Part shown: positions 24,401 to 34,225 of the stretch, in pieces
Numbering within the stretch: position 1 is the first letter of the stretch
Layout: each line of letters begins with the position of its first letter
Assembly (NCBI GenBank): GCA_963790325.1
Contig: CAWBNY010000003.1
Location: 620,001 to 684,000, forward strand
Direction of reading: 5' to 3'
From: JAXDMK01 sp963790325
Lineage (GTDB): Bacteria; Actinomycetota; Acidimicrobiia; Acidimicrobiales; AC-14
DNA: 64,000 nt
Position numbers and translations under genes: made by a program
Notes under the pieces: generated by a model
Databases searched by the model: none
What the model saw: the letters and a program-made list of their open reading frames with translations, nothing else
Told to the model about the DNA's origin: nothing

Positions 24401-27400
24401 CGCCGCTGTTGGTGGCGCTGGACTGCGAGGTGGCCGCACCCGACGCCCCCGAGACAGCCTTGGGACTGGCGGTGATGCCGCCGTCGCCGCCGGCGCCGCC
24501 GCCGGCCTGCGAGGTCGCCACCTCGCTGCCGCCGAGCGCGACCACCGAGCCGCCGACCTGGGAACCGGCGACGATGTTGGAGGCAGCGCCCGAACCGTCG
24601 AATTCGGCAGCGTCGAAGTTGGCCGCGATGGCCAGTCCGCCGGACCCGCCTTCGCCACCGCCGGCGCCGACGAAGAGGTCGTTGGCGGCGGTGCCGGTGG
24701 CGCCCGAGAGCGAGTCGGTGATGGCCAGGGCGCCGGAGTTGACGATGCTCTCGGCGTCGGCCCCGGCCGAGGCCCTGCCGGTTCTGCCGGTGTCGCCGCT
24801 GTCGCCGCAGTCGGCCGAGCCACCCTCACCCACTGCCTGCCCGAGGAGGGCGGAGTTGGTGGCGGTGACGTCGGACGACGCCTCGCCGGTGTCGCCGGAG
24901 TCGCCCGAGTCGCCGGAGGTCGCCACCGGGCGGGAAAGGCCGGTGGAGCTGGCGTTGCCCGTGTGACCTGAGTTGGTGGCGCTGGCCTGCGAGGTGGATG
25001 CTCCGCTGGCCCCCGACGTGGCCTCGGGGCTGGAGGTGACCGTGGCGTCACCACCGGTGCCGCCGTCGGCGGCGGAGGTGGCCACGGAGCTGCCGCCGGT
25101 GGCGGTCACGCTGCCGAGGATGTCGGCGACGATGATCTCGTTCGACGCCGCACCGCTGCCGTCGACCAACGAGAGGTCGCCGTTGAGGGTTGCGGCCAGG
25201 CCGCCACTACCCCCCTCGCCACCGTCGGCGAAGGCAACGCCGTCGTTGACGGCGTTGCCGGAGCTGCCGGAGCCGGAGATGACGTCGGCCACGGCGCCGG
25301 AGTTGGCGCCGGAGAAGACGCCACCGAAGGCGGACGCCGATCCGGTGCCTCCGGTTTCGCCGGAGCCGCCGGTGGAGGCGAAGCCGCCCACCGCCAGGGC
25401 GGTGCCGACGGCCGCCGAGTTGGTGGCGGTGACGTCGGACTCGGCGTCGCCCGTGTCGCCGGAGCGGCCCGAGTTGCCGGAGGAGGCCACCGGGGTGGCG
25501 GTGGCCGACGAGGTGGCGCTGCCGGTGTGGCCGGAGTTGGTGGCGCTGGCCTGGGAGGTGGCCGCCCCGCTGTCACCGCTGGTGGCAACCGGGCTGAGGC
25601 TGACGCTGGCGTCGCCTGCGTCGGCGCCGCCGGCCGAGGCGGTCGAGACCGTGCTCCCGCCGATGGCGGCGACCGAGCCGCCGACGAGGGTGGCGGTTAC
25701 GTCGTTCACGGCGCTGCCGGACTCGATCAGGGGGGCGATTTCGAGGTTCCCGGCCAGGGCGATGCCGCCAGAGCCGCCCTCACCACCGTCGGCGAAGGCT
25801 CCGACCACGTTGATGGCATCGCCGGTGGATCCGGAGACGGCGTCGCCGGCGGTGAGAGCGCCACTGTTGGCGATCGCACCGGCGAAGCCGACGGCGTCGG
25901 CGGAACCAGTGTCGCCCGTTCCACCCGATCCCCCGCTGGTGGCCTCGGCGCCGATGCCCGGGTCGAGGAGGGTCGGGTCGCTGCCGCTGGCGAGGGCAGT
26001 GCCGGCGATGGACGAGTTGACGGCCGATGCGTTGGTGCTGGCCGAGCCGGTGGCGCCGGTGTTGCCCGAGTTGCCGCTGATGGCCACCGGTGTGGTCAGG
26101 GCGGTGGCAGTCGCGTCGCCGGTGTCACCGGAGTTGGTGGCGCTGGTCTGGGAGGTGGCCGACCCGCTGGCGCCGCTGGAGGCGTCGGGGGTGGCGGTGA
26201 CGCTGGCGTCGCCGCCCGCCCCGCCGTCGGCCGCCGCAGTGGCCACCGAGCTGCCGCCGTGAGCGAGGACGCCACCGGTGAGGACGGAGCCCACGATCAG
26301 GTTGACGGCCTCCCCGCCGGCGCCGGAGACGGCAGCTCCGAGCTCGGGGGCTTCGGGGTCGAGGAAACCTCCGGCATCCCCGCCTTCACCTCCGTTGGCG
26401 TCGGCGTAGACGTCGTTGTCGGCATCGCCGGTGTCGCCGGAGAGGGCCGAACCGAAGGCCTGGGCGCCGCTGTTGGCACCGGCGAAGGACTGGCCGGCGG
26501 CGAACGCCGAACCGGTGCCGCCCGAGCCGCCCGAGCCGCCTGTGGAGGCGACGCCGCCAAGGGCGACGGCCGTGCCGAGGGTGGCCGGGGAGTTGACTGC
26601 GCTCGGCTCGGAAACGGCGTCGCCGGTGTCGCCGGTGTCGCCCGAGTCGCCCGAGTAGGCGGTGGAGACGGCGGTGGCGGTGGCCGAGGCGTCGCCCGTG
26701 TAGCCGCTGTTGGTGGCACTGTTGCGAGCTGCGGCGTCGCCGCTCTTGCCCGAGGTGGCCGTCGGCGAGACGGTGACCGAGGCATCGCCACCGTCGCCGC
26801 CGGAGACGTCGACCGTGGCCACGCTGCTGCCGCCGATCGCGGTGACCACGCCGCCGCTGGCCCCGGAGACGTCGTTGCTGGCCAGTCCGCCGTCACCCGC
26901 GACGGCGGCCCCGATACCGCCCTCGCCGCCGGCGGCGGCGTTCGCTACGGCAAGGATGAGGTTGGCGGCGTCGCCGGTGTCACCCGAGGAGGCGACGCCG
27001 AAGCTGTCGGCGCCGCTGTTGGCGATGGCCTCGGCGCTGCTGGCGGCAGCGGCGTCGCCGGTGCCGCCCGAGCTTCCCGAGCTGCCGCTGAAAGCGGGCC
27101 CGCCGATGGCCTCGGCTGTGCCGAGGATGGCGGAGTTGACTGCGGTCGGGCTGGAGACGGCGTCGCCGGTGGAGCCGGTGGAGCCGGAGTCACCCGAGGT
27201 GGCGGTGCTGGAGTCGAAGGCGGTGGACTTGGCGTCGCCGGTGTCGCCCGTGTTGGTGGAGCTGCTCTGGGCGGTGGCGGCGCCGGAGGCGCCGCTGGTG
27301 GCGGTGGGGTTGACCGTCAGCGTGGCCGAGCCGTTGTCGTCGCCGGTGTCCTCGGCGGTGGCAACGCTGCTGCCGCCGGTGGCGAAGGCGCTGGTGGCGG

Positions 27401-30400
27401 AACCTCCGGCCACGATCGTGTTGACGGCGTCGCCGCCGTCGCCGGAGCCAGCCAGGATGCCCTGGGCCACGCTGCTGCCGCCGGTGGCCTGGGCCTCGAT
27501 GACCCCGCCGGCGCCGCCGGTGACGTTGTTTCTGGCGTCGCCACCGTCCCCAGCCGTGGCCAGATCGCCGATGGCCACGCTGCTGCCGCCGGTGGCGCTG
27601 GCGACGATCGTGGAGCCGGCCCCGCCCGTGAGGTTGTTGGTGGCGTTGCCGCCGGCGCCCGAGCTGGCGATCGAGTCGCCGTCGTCGCCGCTGGCGTCGA
27701 TCGCGGTGACCTCGACGTCGACGAGGTTGGATGCGCTGCCCGTGTCGCCGGTGTCTGCATCGGCCTCGGACGTAGCTCCGGTGTTGGCCCGGCTGAAGGC
27801 GCTTCCGCCGGTGACGTTGGCGTTGCCGGTGCTGCCGGAGCCGCCGGAGTTGCCGGTGCTGGCGGTGCCGCCGCCCGTGACGGCGTTGCCGACCATGGCG
27901 GTGTTGACCGAGGCCGGCTCGGAGAAGGCATCGCCGGTGTCGCCGGTGTTGCCGGAGTTGCCGCTGGCCACCGAGCCACCCGCGACTTCTGCGTCGCCGG
28001 TGTCGCCCGAGGCGCCGGAGTTGCCCGAGGTGGCGTCCCCGCCGACGGCCACAGCGGTGCCGAGGGCGGCGGCGTTCACCGCGCTGGGGCTGGAGAAGGC
28101 ATCGCCGGTGGTGCCGGTGTCGCCCGAGTTGCCCGAGGTGCCACTGGCGTTCTGGGCCGCGGTGGACGTGGCGTTGCCCGTGTTGCCGGTGTTGGTGGCG
28201 CTCGACTGGCTGGTCGCCGGGCCCGAGCTGCCGCTGGTGGCGACGGGCGAGACGGTGAGGTCGATGCCGGCTGCGAACAGGGTGGCCGCGACCAGGTTGA
28301 AAGCGTCGCCGGTGTCGCCGGTGTCGGCCTCGGAGAAGGAGTCGGCGCCGGAGATGGCGTGGCTCTCGGCCTCGCCGCTGGCCTCGATCGAACCGGTGCT
28401 GCCGGATGCCCCGGAGCTGCCCGAGGTGGCGTTGCCGCCGACGGCCATGGCGGTGCCGATCATGCCGCTGTTGACCGCGGACGGGTCGGAGGTGGCGTCG
28501 CCGGTGTCGCCGGTGTCGCCCGAGTCGCCCGAGGCGGCCGAGCCGTTGGAGACGGCGGCGGACGATGCGTCGCCGGTGTCGCCCGAGTTGGTGGCGCTGG
28601 ACTGGGAGACCGCCGCCCCCGAGTTGCCGCTGGTGGAGATGGGCACCGCGGTGAGCTCGGTCGGGCCTCCGTCTCCCCCTTCGGCGTCGGCCAGGGCCAC
28701 GCTGCTGCCACCGGTGGCGGAGCCGGAGATGGTGGAGCCGGCGCCGCCGGCGATGATGTTGGTGGCGTTGCCACCGGGCCCGGAGTCGGCGTCGGCGAAG
28801 CCACCGTCGCCGCCGACTCCGCCGGCGACGGTGACACCGGCACCGAGCGGGATGAAGAAGGCGCTGCCCGTGTCCCCCGAGTCGGCGAACGACGTGGAGG
28901 AGGCGCCGGAGTTGGCGAAGCTGTCGGCGAAGCCGGCGATGTCGGCGTCGCCGGTGTCGCCGGAGTCGCCCGACTCACCGCTGATGGCGTTGCCGCCGGT
29001 GGCGAGGGCCGCCCCGCCGAGGGCGGAGTTGGTGGCCGTGGGGGTGGCGTCGGAGTCGCCCGTGTCGCCCGTGTCGCCCGACTTGCCGGAGGTGGCGGTG
29101 GGCGTGGACGTGGCCGCCGAACTGGCGTCGCCGGTGTCGCCCGTGTTGGTGGCGCTGGCCTGGCTGCGCACGTCGCCCGAGCCGCCGGACGTCGTGGTGG
29201 GCGTGGCCGAGAGGGTGCCGGCGCCGCCGGCGCCGCCGTTGGCGTCCGCCGTGGCGACCGAGCTGCCACCGCGGGCGACGGCGGCGATGGTGGACGTACC
29301 GGTGGGGGTGACGTCGTTTCTGGCGTTGCCACCCTCGCCGCCGGCGGCGATGGCATTGCCGCCGCTGCCGCCGGTGCCGCCGAAGACCAGGGCGTCGATG
29401 AAGTTGGCCGCAGCGCCGGTGTCGCCGGAGGAGGCGTCGGTGAGGACGAGGGCGCCGCTGTTGGCCGCGCTCCCGGTGTCGGCGAAGGCGGAGGCGTCGC
29501 CGGTGGTGCCGGAGTCGCCGGATGCGCCGGAGGTGGCGTTGCCGCCCGTCGCCGTTGCGGTGCCGAGGGTGGCGGCGGTGTTGGTGGCGGTGGCGTGGTT
29601 GACGCCGCTGCCCGTGCTGCCGCTGTCGCCGGAGTCGCCGGTGGTGGCCGTCGGCTTGGCGGTGGCAACCGACGTGGCGTCGCCCGTGTCACCGTCGTTG
29701 GTGGCGCTGCCCTGGGCGACCACGGCGCCGGAGGCGCCCGAGGTGGCCACGGGGGCGGTGGTGCCGGTGGCCGATCCGGCGGCACCGCCGTTGGCCGCGG
29801 TGGTGACGACTGAGCTGCCCCCGACGGCCTGGGGGGCACCGGCGGCGTTGGCGCCGGTGATCGTGTTCGAGGCGTCACCGCCGTCGGCGGCAACCCCGGC
29901 GGAAAGCCCGCCCGACCCACCGACGCCACCGAGGGCGGTGAGGACGACGTCGTTGGCGACGAAGCCGGTGTCGCCGGAGAACGACTCGGCGGTGACGTGG
30001 GCGCCCGAGTTGGCGAAGCTGTCGGCGAAGGCGACCGCGTCGGCGTCGCCGGTGTCACCGGTGGAGCCCGACGGGTCGGAGGAGGCGTTGCCGGCGACGG
30101 CGACGGCCGTGCCGAGGGTGGCCGTGTTGATGGCGGTGGGTGTGCGGCTGTAGTCGCCGGTGTCGGCCGAGTCGCCGGAGTCGCCGGAGGTGGCGCTGGG
30201 GTTGGAGGTGGCGCTGGAGACGGCGTCGCCGGTGTCGCCGGTGTTGGTGGCGCTGCTCTGCGACTTGGCCGCACCGGAGCCGCCGGAGGTGGCGGTGGGG
30301 GTGACGGTGGTGGAGGAGCTTCCGCCGGCGCCGCCGTTGGCCGAGCCGGTGGCGACGCTGCTGCCACCGAGGGCGGTGGGGCTGCTGGCGACGTCGGTGC

Positions 30401-33400
30401 CGATCACGGTGTTGGTGGCGGAGCCACCGGGGCCGGCCGCAGGCACGGTGGCGGCGAGGCCTTCTCCGCCGGCGCCGCCGGCGCCGCCGGCAGAGTAGGC
30501 GTCGACGAAGTTGAGCGCGTCGGCGGTGTCGCCCGACAGGACGAAGGAGTCGACGTTGGCGCCCGAGTTGGCGAAGCTGCCGGAGTCGCCGACGGCGAGG
30601 GCGTCGCCGGTGCCGCCGGTGCTGCCGACGTCGCCCGTGTCGCCGGAATCGCCGGTGAGGGCCGCCCCGCTGGAGGTGGCCGCCGACCAGGCCTTGCCGG
30701 TGTCGCCAGCGTTGGTGGCGCTGCCATGGCCGGTGGCGGCGCCGGTGCCGCCGCTGGCGGCCGTGGCCGTGGCCGCCAGGTCGCCGGCGCCGCCGTCGCC
30801 GCCGTTGGCGTCGCCCACGGCGACCGAGCTGCCGCCGGTGGAGGTCGGGGAGCCGGTGACGGCATCGAGGCCGGTGATGGTGACGGAGGCATCGCCGCCG
30901 CTGCCCGAGACGGGCGCGGTGCTGCCGCCAGCGCCGCCGGCGCCGCCGACCGAGGTGAGAAGCATCGGCGCCACGATGTCGATGTCACCGCCACCGCTGT
31001 CGCCCGAGACGGCTGCGATTTCGGCGTTGGCGCCGGAGTTGGCACCGCTGCCGGCGGAGCCGATGGCGGATGCGTCTCCGGTGTCGCCGCTGGAGTTGTC
31101 GGGGCCCTCGTCGTCGATCGTTCCGGTGATGCCGGCGATGGCGGTGCCACCGAGGCCGCTGTTGACGGCGATGCCGGAGATGAGGCCGATGGCGGTGCCG
31201 AGTATGGCGGTGTTGGTGGCGGCGACGTCGTTGCCCGAGCTGCCGGTGGCACCGGTGTCGCCCGAGTCACCCGAGGTGGAGGTGGGGCTGGAGGTGGCGG
31301 TGGAGAGGGCGTCGCCGGTGTCGCCGGTGTTGGTGGCGCTGCCCTGGGCGGTGGCGGCGCCAGTGGTGCCGGACGTGGCCGCGGCGGTGGCGGTCAGGCT
31401 GGCGTCGCCGCCGGCGCCGCCGTTGGCCGCGCCGGTGGCGACGCTGCTGCCACCGTGGGCCGAGGGTCCGCCGAGGATGTCGGTCTCGGCCGGGCCGATG
31501 ACCGTGACGGTGGCATCGCCGCCGGGACCGGCGACCGGCACTGCGACCCCACCCGCACCGCCGATGCCGCCGATGACGAGGGCGTCGAGGGCGTTGAAGG
31601 CCTCGCCCGTGTCACCCGACAGGGAGTCGGCGCCGACGTTGGCGCCGGAGTTGGCGAAGCTGTCGGCGTCGCCCGCCGACGAGGCGTCGCCGGTGTCGCC
31701 CGACTCGCCCGACTGGCCGACGCTGTTGTCGGCGCCGGTGGCGATGGCGGTGCCGAACAGGGCGGTGTTGGTGGCCGTGGGCCGGACCCGGGCGTCGCCG
31801 GTGGAGCCGGTGGCACCGCTGTTGCCGGTGACCGCCGACGGGCTGGCGGTGGCACCGGAGGTGGCCGCGCCCGTGTCGCCGCTGTTGGTGGCGCTGGACT
31901 GCGAAGTGGAGGCCCCCGAGGCGCCGCTGGTGGCGGTGGTGGCCAGGGTGGCAGTGGCGTCGCCGCCGTCGCCGCCGTTGGCCTCGCCGGTGGCGACGCT
32001 GGCGCCGCCGGCTGCCCCGGCGGCGCCGAAGCCGAGGCCGAGGAGCGGGTTGGTGGTGGTGAGGGTGGCGCTGCCGCCACCGATGGCGACCGGGACGACC
32101 ACACCGCCGGCTCCGCCTTCGCCGCCGATGACGGTGATGATGGAATCGTTGGACGCGTCGCCGGTGTCGCCCGAGGTGGAGATGGAGTCGGTGTTGGCCC
32201 CCGAGTTGGCGAAGCTGCTGGCCTCGCCGACGGCGGAGGCGTCGCCGGAGTCGCCGGAGTCGCCGGAGTCGCCGGAGATGGCGGGGCCGCCGATGGCCAT
32301 GGCCACGCCGAGGGTGCCGCTGTTGAGGGCGGTGGGCTGAGCGAGGGCGTCGCCGGTGTCACCGGTGTCGCCGGTGTTGCCCGATGTGGCCGACGGGCTC
32401 GAGGTGGCGACCGAGGTGGCGGCGCCGGTGTCGCCGGTGTTGGTGGCGCTTGTCTGGGAGGTGGCCGCGCCGCTGGCGCCGGAGGTGGCGGTGGGCGAGG
32501 AGGTGAGGCTGGCGGAACCGCCGGCGCCGCCGTTGGCCGAAGCAGTGGCCACGCTGGGCCCGCCCGCGATGCCACCACCGAAGCCGAAACCGGGCAGGAG
32601 GAGGGTGGGGTCACCCGTCACCGAGCCGCCGGGGCCGGCGACGGGGGCGGCGGTGCCGCCGTCGCCGCCGTCGGCACCGAGCACGAACACGTCGCTGATG
32701 TTGGTGGCGTCGCCCGTGTCACCCGACAGCGAGTCGCCGGTGGAGTTGGCGCCTGAGTTGGCGAAGCTGTCGGCGGAGCCGACGGCGGTGGCGTCGCCGG
32801 AGTCGCCGGAGTCGCCGGAGTCGCCCGAAGTCGCCCCGCCGCCGATGGCGATGGCCGTGCCGAGCAGGCCCTCGTTGGTGGCCGTGGGCTGGTTGGTGGC
32901 GTCGCCCGTGCTGCCGGTGCTGCCGGTGCCGCCGGTGGCGGCGGTGGGCGAGGACACCGCGCTCGACCACGCGTCGCCGGTGTTGCCGGTGTTGGTGGAG
33001 CTGGCCTGGGCGGTGGAGGTGCCCGAGGTGCCCGAGGTGGCCGTGGGGTTGAAGGTGGAGGTGGCGTCGCCGCCGGCGCCGCCGTTGGCCTCGGCCGTGG
33101 CGACGGAGGCGCCGCCGACGATGACCGGGAGGACGAGCTGGCCGGCCTGGCCCGCACCGGGAACCTCCCCCGAGATGATGTTGCCGCCGAGGCCGCCGAC
33201 GGCGGTGATGATCGTGTCGTTGAGCGCGTCGCCCGTGTCGCCCGATGTCGAGACCGAGGCGGTGTGGGCGCCGGAGTTCGCCTGGCTGGTGGCGTTGCCG
33301 ACGGCGGTGGCGTTGCCCGAGTTGCCGGAGGAGCCCGAGTCGCCCGAGGTGGCCGGCGGGGCGGCCCCGTTGATCGGGATGAACACGCTGGCGCCGCCGA

Positions 33401-34076
33401 CCGGGATCACGATGCCGCCGCCGCTGGAGTTGCCGCCGAACACGTTGGCGATGCCGAGGATGCCGGTGTTGAGGGCGAACGGGTTGTTGGTGGCGGCACC
33501 GCTGGTGCCGGGGGTGCCGGACGTGCCCGAGGTGGCGTTGGGGTTGGAGATCGCGGTCGAGGTCGCGGCTCCGGTGTCGCCGGTGTTGGTGGCGCTGGAC
33601 TGGGCACGGGACGCGCCGCTGTCGCCGGTGATGGCGGTGGGGTTGGCCGTGACCTCGGCCGCGCCGCCCGCACCGCCACCTGCGCTGCTGGTGGACACGA
33701 CGTTGCCGACGCGGGGCGTGGGGACGGCGACGCCGCCGCCGTCGCCGCCGTCGCCGCCCAGGGCGACGATGTCGGTGAGGTTGGTGGCGTCGCCGGTCTG
33801 GCCCGTCTCCGACGACGCGGTCGCGACAGCACCCGAGTTGGCGTTGCTGTTGGACCGACCGGTGGCGGTCGACGAGCCGCTGCTGCCCGTTTCGGGCAGA
33901 GGCGTGTCGACGACCGAGGTCGACGTCGTGGGCTCGGGGACCGTGGTGGTCGGACCCCCGTTGACCTGACCGACAGCGGGGCCCGCCCCGATGAAGACCA
34001 GGACCGTCGCGATGCCCGCCCCGATGAGGGCGCTCGCCGACGTGACTCGTGCCGTACCAGCGTTGCCGATTCTCAT
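21486..34076 (-). CDS. Giant (about 4,196-residue) SGDTGD-repeat surface protein with LARTG anchor
   Basis: ATG 34076 is chosen because AAAGGGA lies just upstream and a signal peptide follows (ALIGAGIATVLVFIGAGPAVG); the frame is open further up but has no signal there. After a Thr/Pro linker containing LPETG come about twenty units of roughly 120-130 residues. Each combines GGSSVATADANGGAGG, an ATSGASGAATSQSSATNTGD block, an LGTAIAVGG strand and several SGDSGDTGDA motifs. The composition is almost only Gly, Ala, Ser, Thr, Asp, Val and Asn; Lys, aromatic residues and Cys are rare until the end. The C terminus has about six SxASG 11-residue repeats with a Cys pair 13 residues apart, then LARTGLDAG, a hydrophobic segment and RRRQSEES. 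Inference: a secreted, wall-anchored repetitive fibre, perhaps a beta-solenoid. No function can be assigned. Confidence 0.85.
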   Translation of the reverse strand: MRIGNAGTARVTSASALIGAGIATVLVFIGAGPAVGQVNGGPTTTVPEPTTSTSVVDTPLPETGSSGSSTATGRSNSNANSGAVATASSETGQTGDATNLTDIVALGGDGGDGGGVAVPTPRVGNVVSTSSAGGGAGGAAEVTANPTAITGDSGASRAQSSATNTGDTGAATSTAISNPNATSGTSGTPGTSGAATNNPFALNTGILGIANVFGGNSSGGGIVIPVGGASVFIPINGAAPPATSGDSGSSGNSGNATAVGNATSQANSGAHTASVSTSGDTGDALNDTIITAVGGLGGNIISGEVPGAGQAGQLVLPVIVGGASVATAEANGGAGGDATSTFNPTATSGTSGTSTAQASSTNTGNTGDAWSSAVSSPTAATGGTGSTGSTGDATNQPTATNEGLLGTAIAIGGGATSGDSGDSGDSGDATAVGSADSFANSGANSTGDSLSGDTGDATNISDVFVLGADGGDGGTAAPVAGPGGSVTGDPTLLLPGFGFGGGIAGGPSVATASANGGAGGSASLTSSPTATSGASGAATSQTSATNTGDTGAATSVATSSPSATSGNTGDTGDTGDALAQPTALNSGTLGVAMAIGGPAISGDSGDSGDSGDASAVGEASSFANSGANTDSISTSGDTGDASNDSIITVIGGEGGAGGVVVPVAIGGGSATLTTTNPLLGLGFGAAGAAGGASVATGEANGGDGGDATATLATTATSGASGASTSQSSATNSGDTGAATSGATASPSAVTGNSGATGSTGDARVRPTATNTALFGTAIATGADNSVGQSGESGDTGDASSAGDADSFANSGANVGADSLSGDTGEAFNALDALVIGGIGGAGGVAVPVAGPGGDATVTVIGPAETDILGGPSAHGGSSVATGAANGGAGGDASLTATAAATSGTTGAATAQGSATNTGDTGDALSTATSSPTSTSGDSGDTGATGSSGNDVAATNTAILGTAIGLISGIAVNSGLGGTAIAGITGTIDDEGPDNSSGDTGDASAIGSAGSGANSGANAEIAAVSGDSGGGDIDIVAPMLLTSVGGAGGAGGSTAPVSGSGGDASVTITGLDAVTGSPTSTGGSSVAVGDANGGDGGAGDLAATATAASGGTGAATGHGSATNAGDTGKAWSAATSSGAALTGDSGDTGDVGSTGGTGDALAVGDSGSFANSGANVDSFVLSGDTADALNFVDAYSAGGAGGAGGEGLAATVPAAGPGGSATNTVIGTDVASSPTALGGSSVATGSANGGAGGSSSTTVTPTATSGGSGAAKSQSSATNTGDTGDAVSSATSNPSATSGDSGDSADTGDYSRTPTAINTATLGTAVAVAGNASSDPSGSTGDTGDADAVAFADSFANSGAHVTAESFSGDTGFVANDVVLTALGGVGGSGGLSAGVAADGGDASNTITGANAAGAPQAVGGSSVVTTAANGGAAGSATGTTAPVATSGASGAVVAQGSATNDGDTGDATSVATAKPTATTGDSGDSGSTGSGVNHATATNTAATLGTATATGGNATSGASGDSGTTGDASAFADTGSAANSGALVLTDASSGDTGAAANFIDALVFGGTGGSGGNAIAAGGEGGNARNDVTPTGTSTIAAVARGGSSVATADANGGAGGAGTLSATPTTTSGGSGDVRSQASATNTGDTGDASSAATSTPTATSGKSGDTGDTGDSDATPTATNSALGGAALATGGNAISGESGDSGDTGDADIAGFADSFANSGASSTSFADSGDTGSAFFIPLGAGVTVAGGVGGDGGFADADSGPGGNATNIIAGGAGSTISGSATGGSSVALADAEGGDGGPTELTAVPISTSGNSGAAVSQSSATNSGDTGDASSAAVSNGSAASGDSGDTGDTGDATSDPSAVNSGMIGTAMAVGGNATSGSSGASGSTGSIEASGEAESHAISGADSFSEADTGDTGDAFNLVAATLFAAGIDLTVSPVATSGSSGPATSQSSATNTGNTGNATSTAAQNASGTSGNSGDTGTTGDAFSSPSAVNAAALGTAVAVGGDATSGNSGASGDTGDAEVAGGSVASGNSGNTGDTGDAFSEPASVNTAMVGNAVTGGGTASTGNSGGSGSTGNANVTGGSAFSRANTGATSEADADTGDTGSASNLVDVEVTAIDASGDDGDSIASSGAGGNATNNLTGGAGSTIVASATGGSSVAIGDLATAGDGGDARNNVTGGAGGVIEAQATGGSSVAQGILAGSGDGGDAVNTIVAGGSATSAFATGGSSVATAEDTGDDNGSATLTVNPTATSGASGAATAQSSSTNTGDTGDAKSTAFDSSTATSGDSGSTGSTGDAVSSPTAVNSAILGTAEAIGGPAFSGSSGSSGGTGDAAAASSAEAIANSGADSFGVASSGDTGDAANLILAVANAAAGGEGGIGAAVAGDGGLASNDVSGASGGVVTAIGGSSVATVDVSGGDGGDASVTVSPTATSGKSGDAAARNSATNSGYTGDASATATAVSTAYSGDSGDTGDTGDAVSEPSAVNSPATLGTAVALGGVASTGGSGGSGGTGSAFAAGQSFAGANSGAQAFGSALSGDTGDADNDVYADANGGEGGDAGGFLDPEAPELGAAVSGAGGEAVNLIVGSVLTGGVLAHGGSSVATAAADGGAGGDASVTATPDASSGASGSATSQTSATNSGDTGDATATALTTPVAISGNSGNTGATGSASTNASAVNSSIAGTALASGSDPTLLDPGIGAEATSGGSGGTGDTGSADAVGFAGAIANSGALTAGDAVSGSTGDAINVVGAFADGGEGGSGGIALAGNLEIAPLIESGSAVNDVTATLVGGSVAAIGGSTVSTASAGGADAGDASVSLSPVATSGDSGAATSQASATNSGHTGSATSSATATPVASSGNSGRSGDTGDAESDVTATNSAAVGTALAVGGFASTGGSGETGGTGSASAFGGVFSGANSGAVADVISGSGSSGNAVNDGVAFADGGEGGSGGLAATLNGDLSLVDGSGAASNEIIVADILGSVTATGGSSVATSAADGGTGGDATVTSSPEATSGASGASTSQASATNSGHTGNASSTGLSRPVATSGDSGDSGDTGEASSDVTATNSALLGQAVGEGGSADCGDSGDTGRTGRASAGADAESIVNSGALAITDSLSGATGTAANDLFVGAGGGEGGSGGLAIAANFDAAEFDGSGAASNIVAGSQVGGSVVALGGSEVATSQAGGGAGGDGGITASPKAVSGASGAATSQSSATNSGDTGTATSVADASPVARSGDSGATGATGTAATTATATNSPAVLGTATAIGGNASSGASGGEGSGDTGDVDVAGTASSTANSGAQADSVSLSGETGSAFNTAFLFADGGEGGSGGEGLSINASDSAADLSGGAFNTLLLVDVEGSVLARGGSSVATTDADGASGGDASITATPSATSGASGASNSQSSATNTGDTGAASSTATANPIAVSGNSGGTGATGAASTSATAANTAILGTALAVGGSATSGDSGDSGETGDATGDADATSSANSGAMTTTDATSGNTGGAVNAVFAVGTGGEGGDGGEGDAVGGEGGQAVNVIEASDIGGSVTASGGASVATAGANGGNGGASSAHVTPTATSGASGGVTSQSSSTNTGDTGDATSVAVASPIVGTGSSGGTGATGTATSAANASNPALLGAAIAISGEATSGDSGDSGETGGADVTASADSTANSGARSDSDGASGDTGAAFNLVELGVFAGSGGDGGFASAVSGEGGPATNILIATSVDGTVSATGGASVATADANGGAGGGASANVTPTARSGASGNVDSRSSSTNSGDTGNASSRATSSPVATSGPSGATGNTGNATSGPTVITTGLAGLGTTLTASGDAETGDSGSTGATGSAAADSEADSLANSGAHSAADGLSGVTGEASNDIGLVVLGGFGGDADEPTLLSPGGAIAVAGAGGPAVNNGATGSAVAGASVATSVANGGAGGGGSVTAAPNATSGASGHAVGQSSATNTGDTGDSTSVAETNPVSASGSSPSSGSTGTASGTGTAADASPLAAASAAGTGAGLGSGGGGGAAAAPAAAAGSGSGSGGGHHGSHRDGHESDDNDDVLTWPTSYTASGGAVADETSVASGNGHATNESVASGWSTADNNSTASGWATAKDGSVASGCSTAVDVSTASGSECSPGGKHGDDGGTHGDGDGPATLARTGLDAGTMVVAAGASSGLGGLLLALSRIGRRRQSEES

Positions 34077-34164
34077 GCTCGTCCCTTTTTGATGTTGGCC
34101 CTCGACGGCCAAGTCAGGTTGACCCGTACGACGCAGCAAATTGCCCTGCGTGGAGCAGGCGGCG

Positions 34165-34195
34165 ATTCCTACCACTTGGTGTTTCGCCGCTTCAA
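34165..34195 (-). promoter_or_regulatory. Promoter of the 21486-34076 giant gene
   Basis: Read on the minus strand: TTGAAG, an 18-base spacer, TAGGAA(T). The expected start near 34158 gives a leader of about 80 bases. That leader contains a TTGGCC/GGCCAA hairpin just before the AAAGGGA ribosome site. It supports independent transcription from the upstream giant gene. Confidence 0.55.
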
Positions 34196-34225
34196 GCACC
34201 GGGAGCGGGCGGGCGGAAACCGCCC

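Noticed and set aside
34077..34225. Cyclic di-GMP-type riboswitch in the leader of the downstream giant
   Set aside because: A GGGCAA motif is present, but the rest of the GEMM consensus and its second stem are missing.
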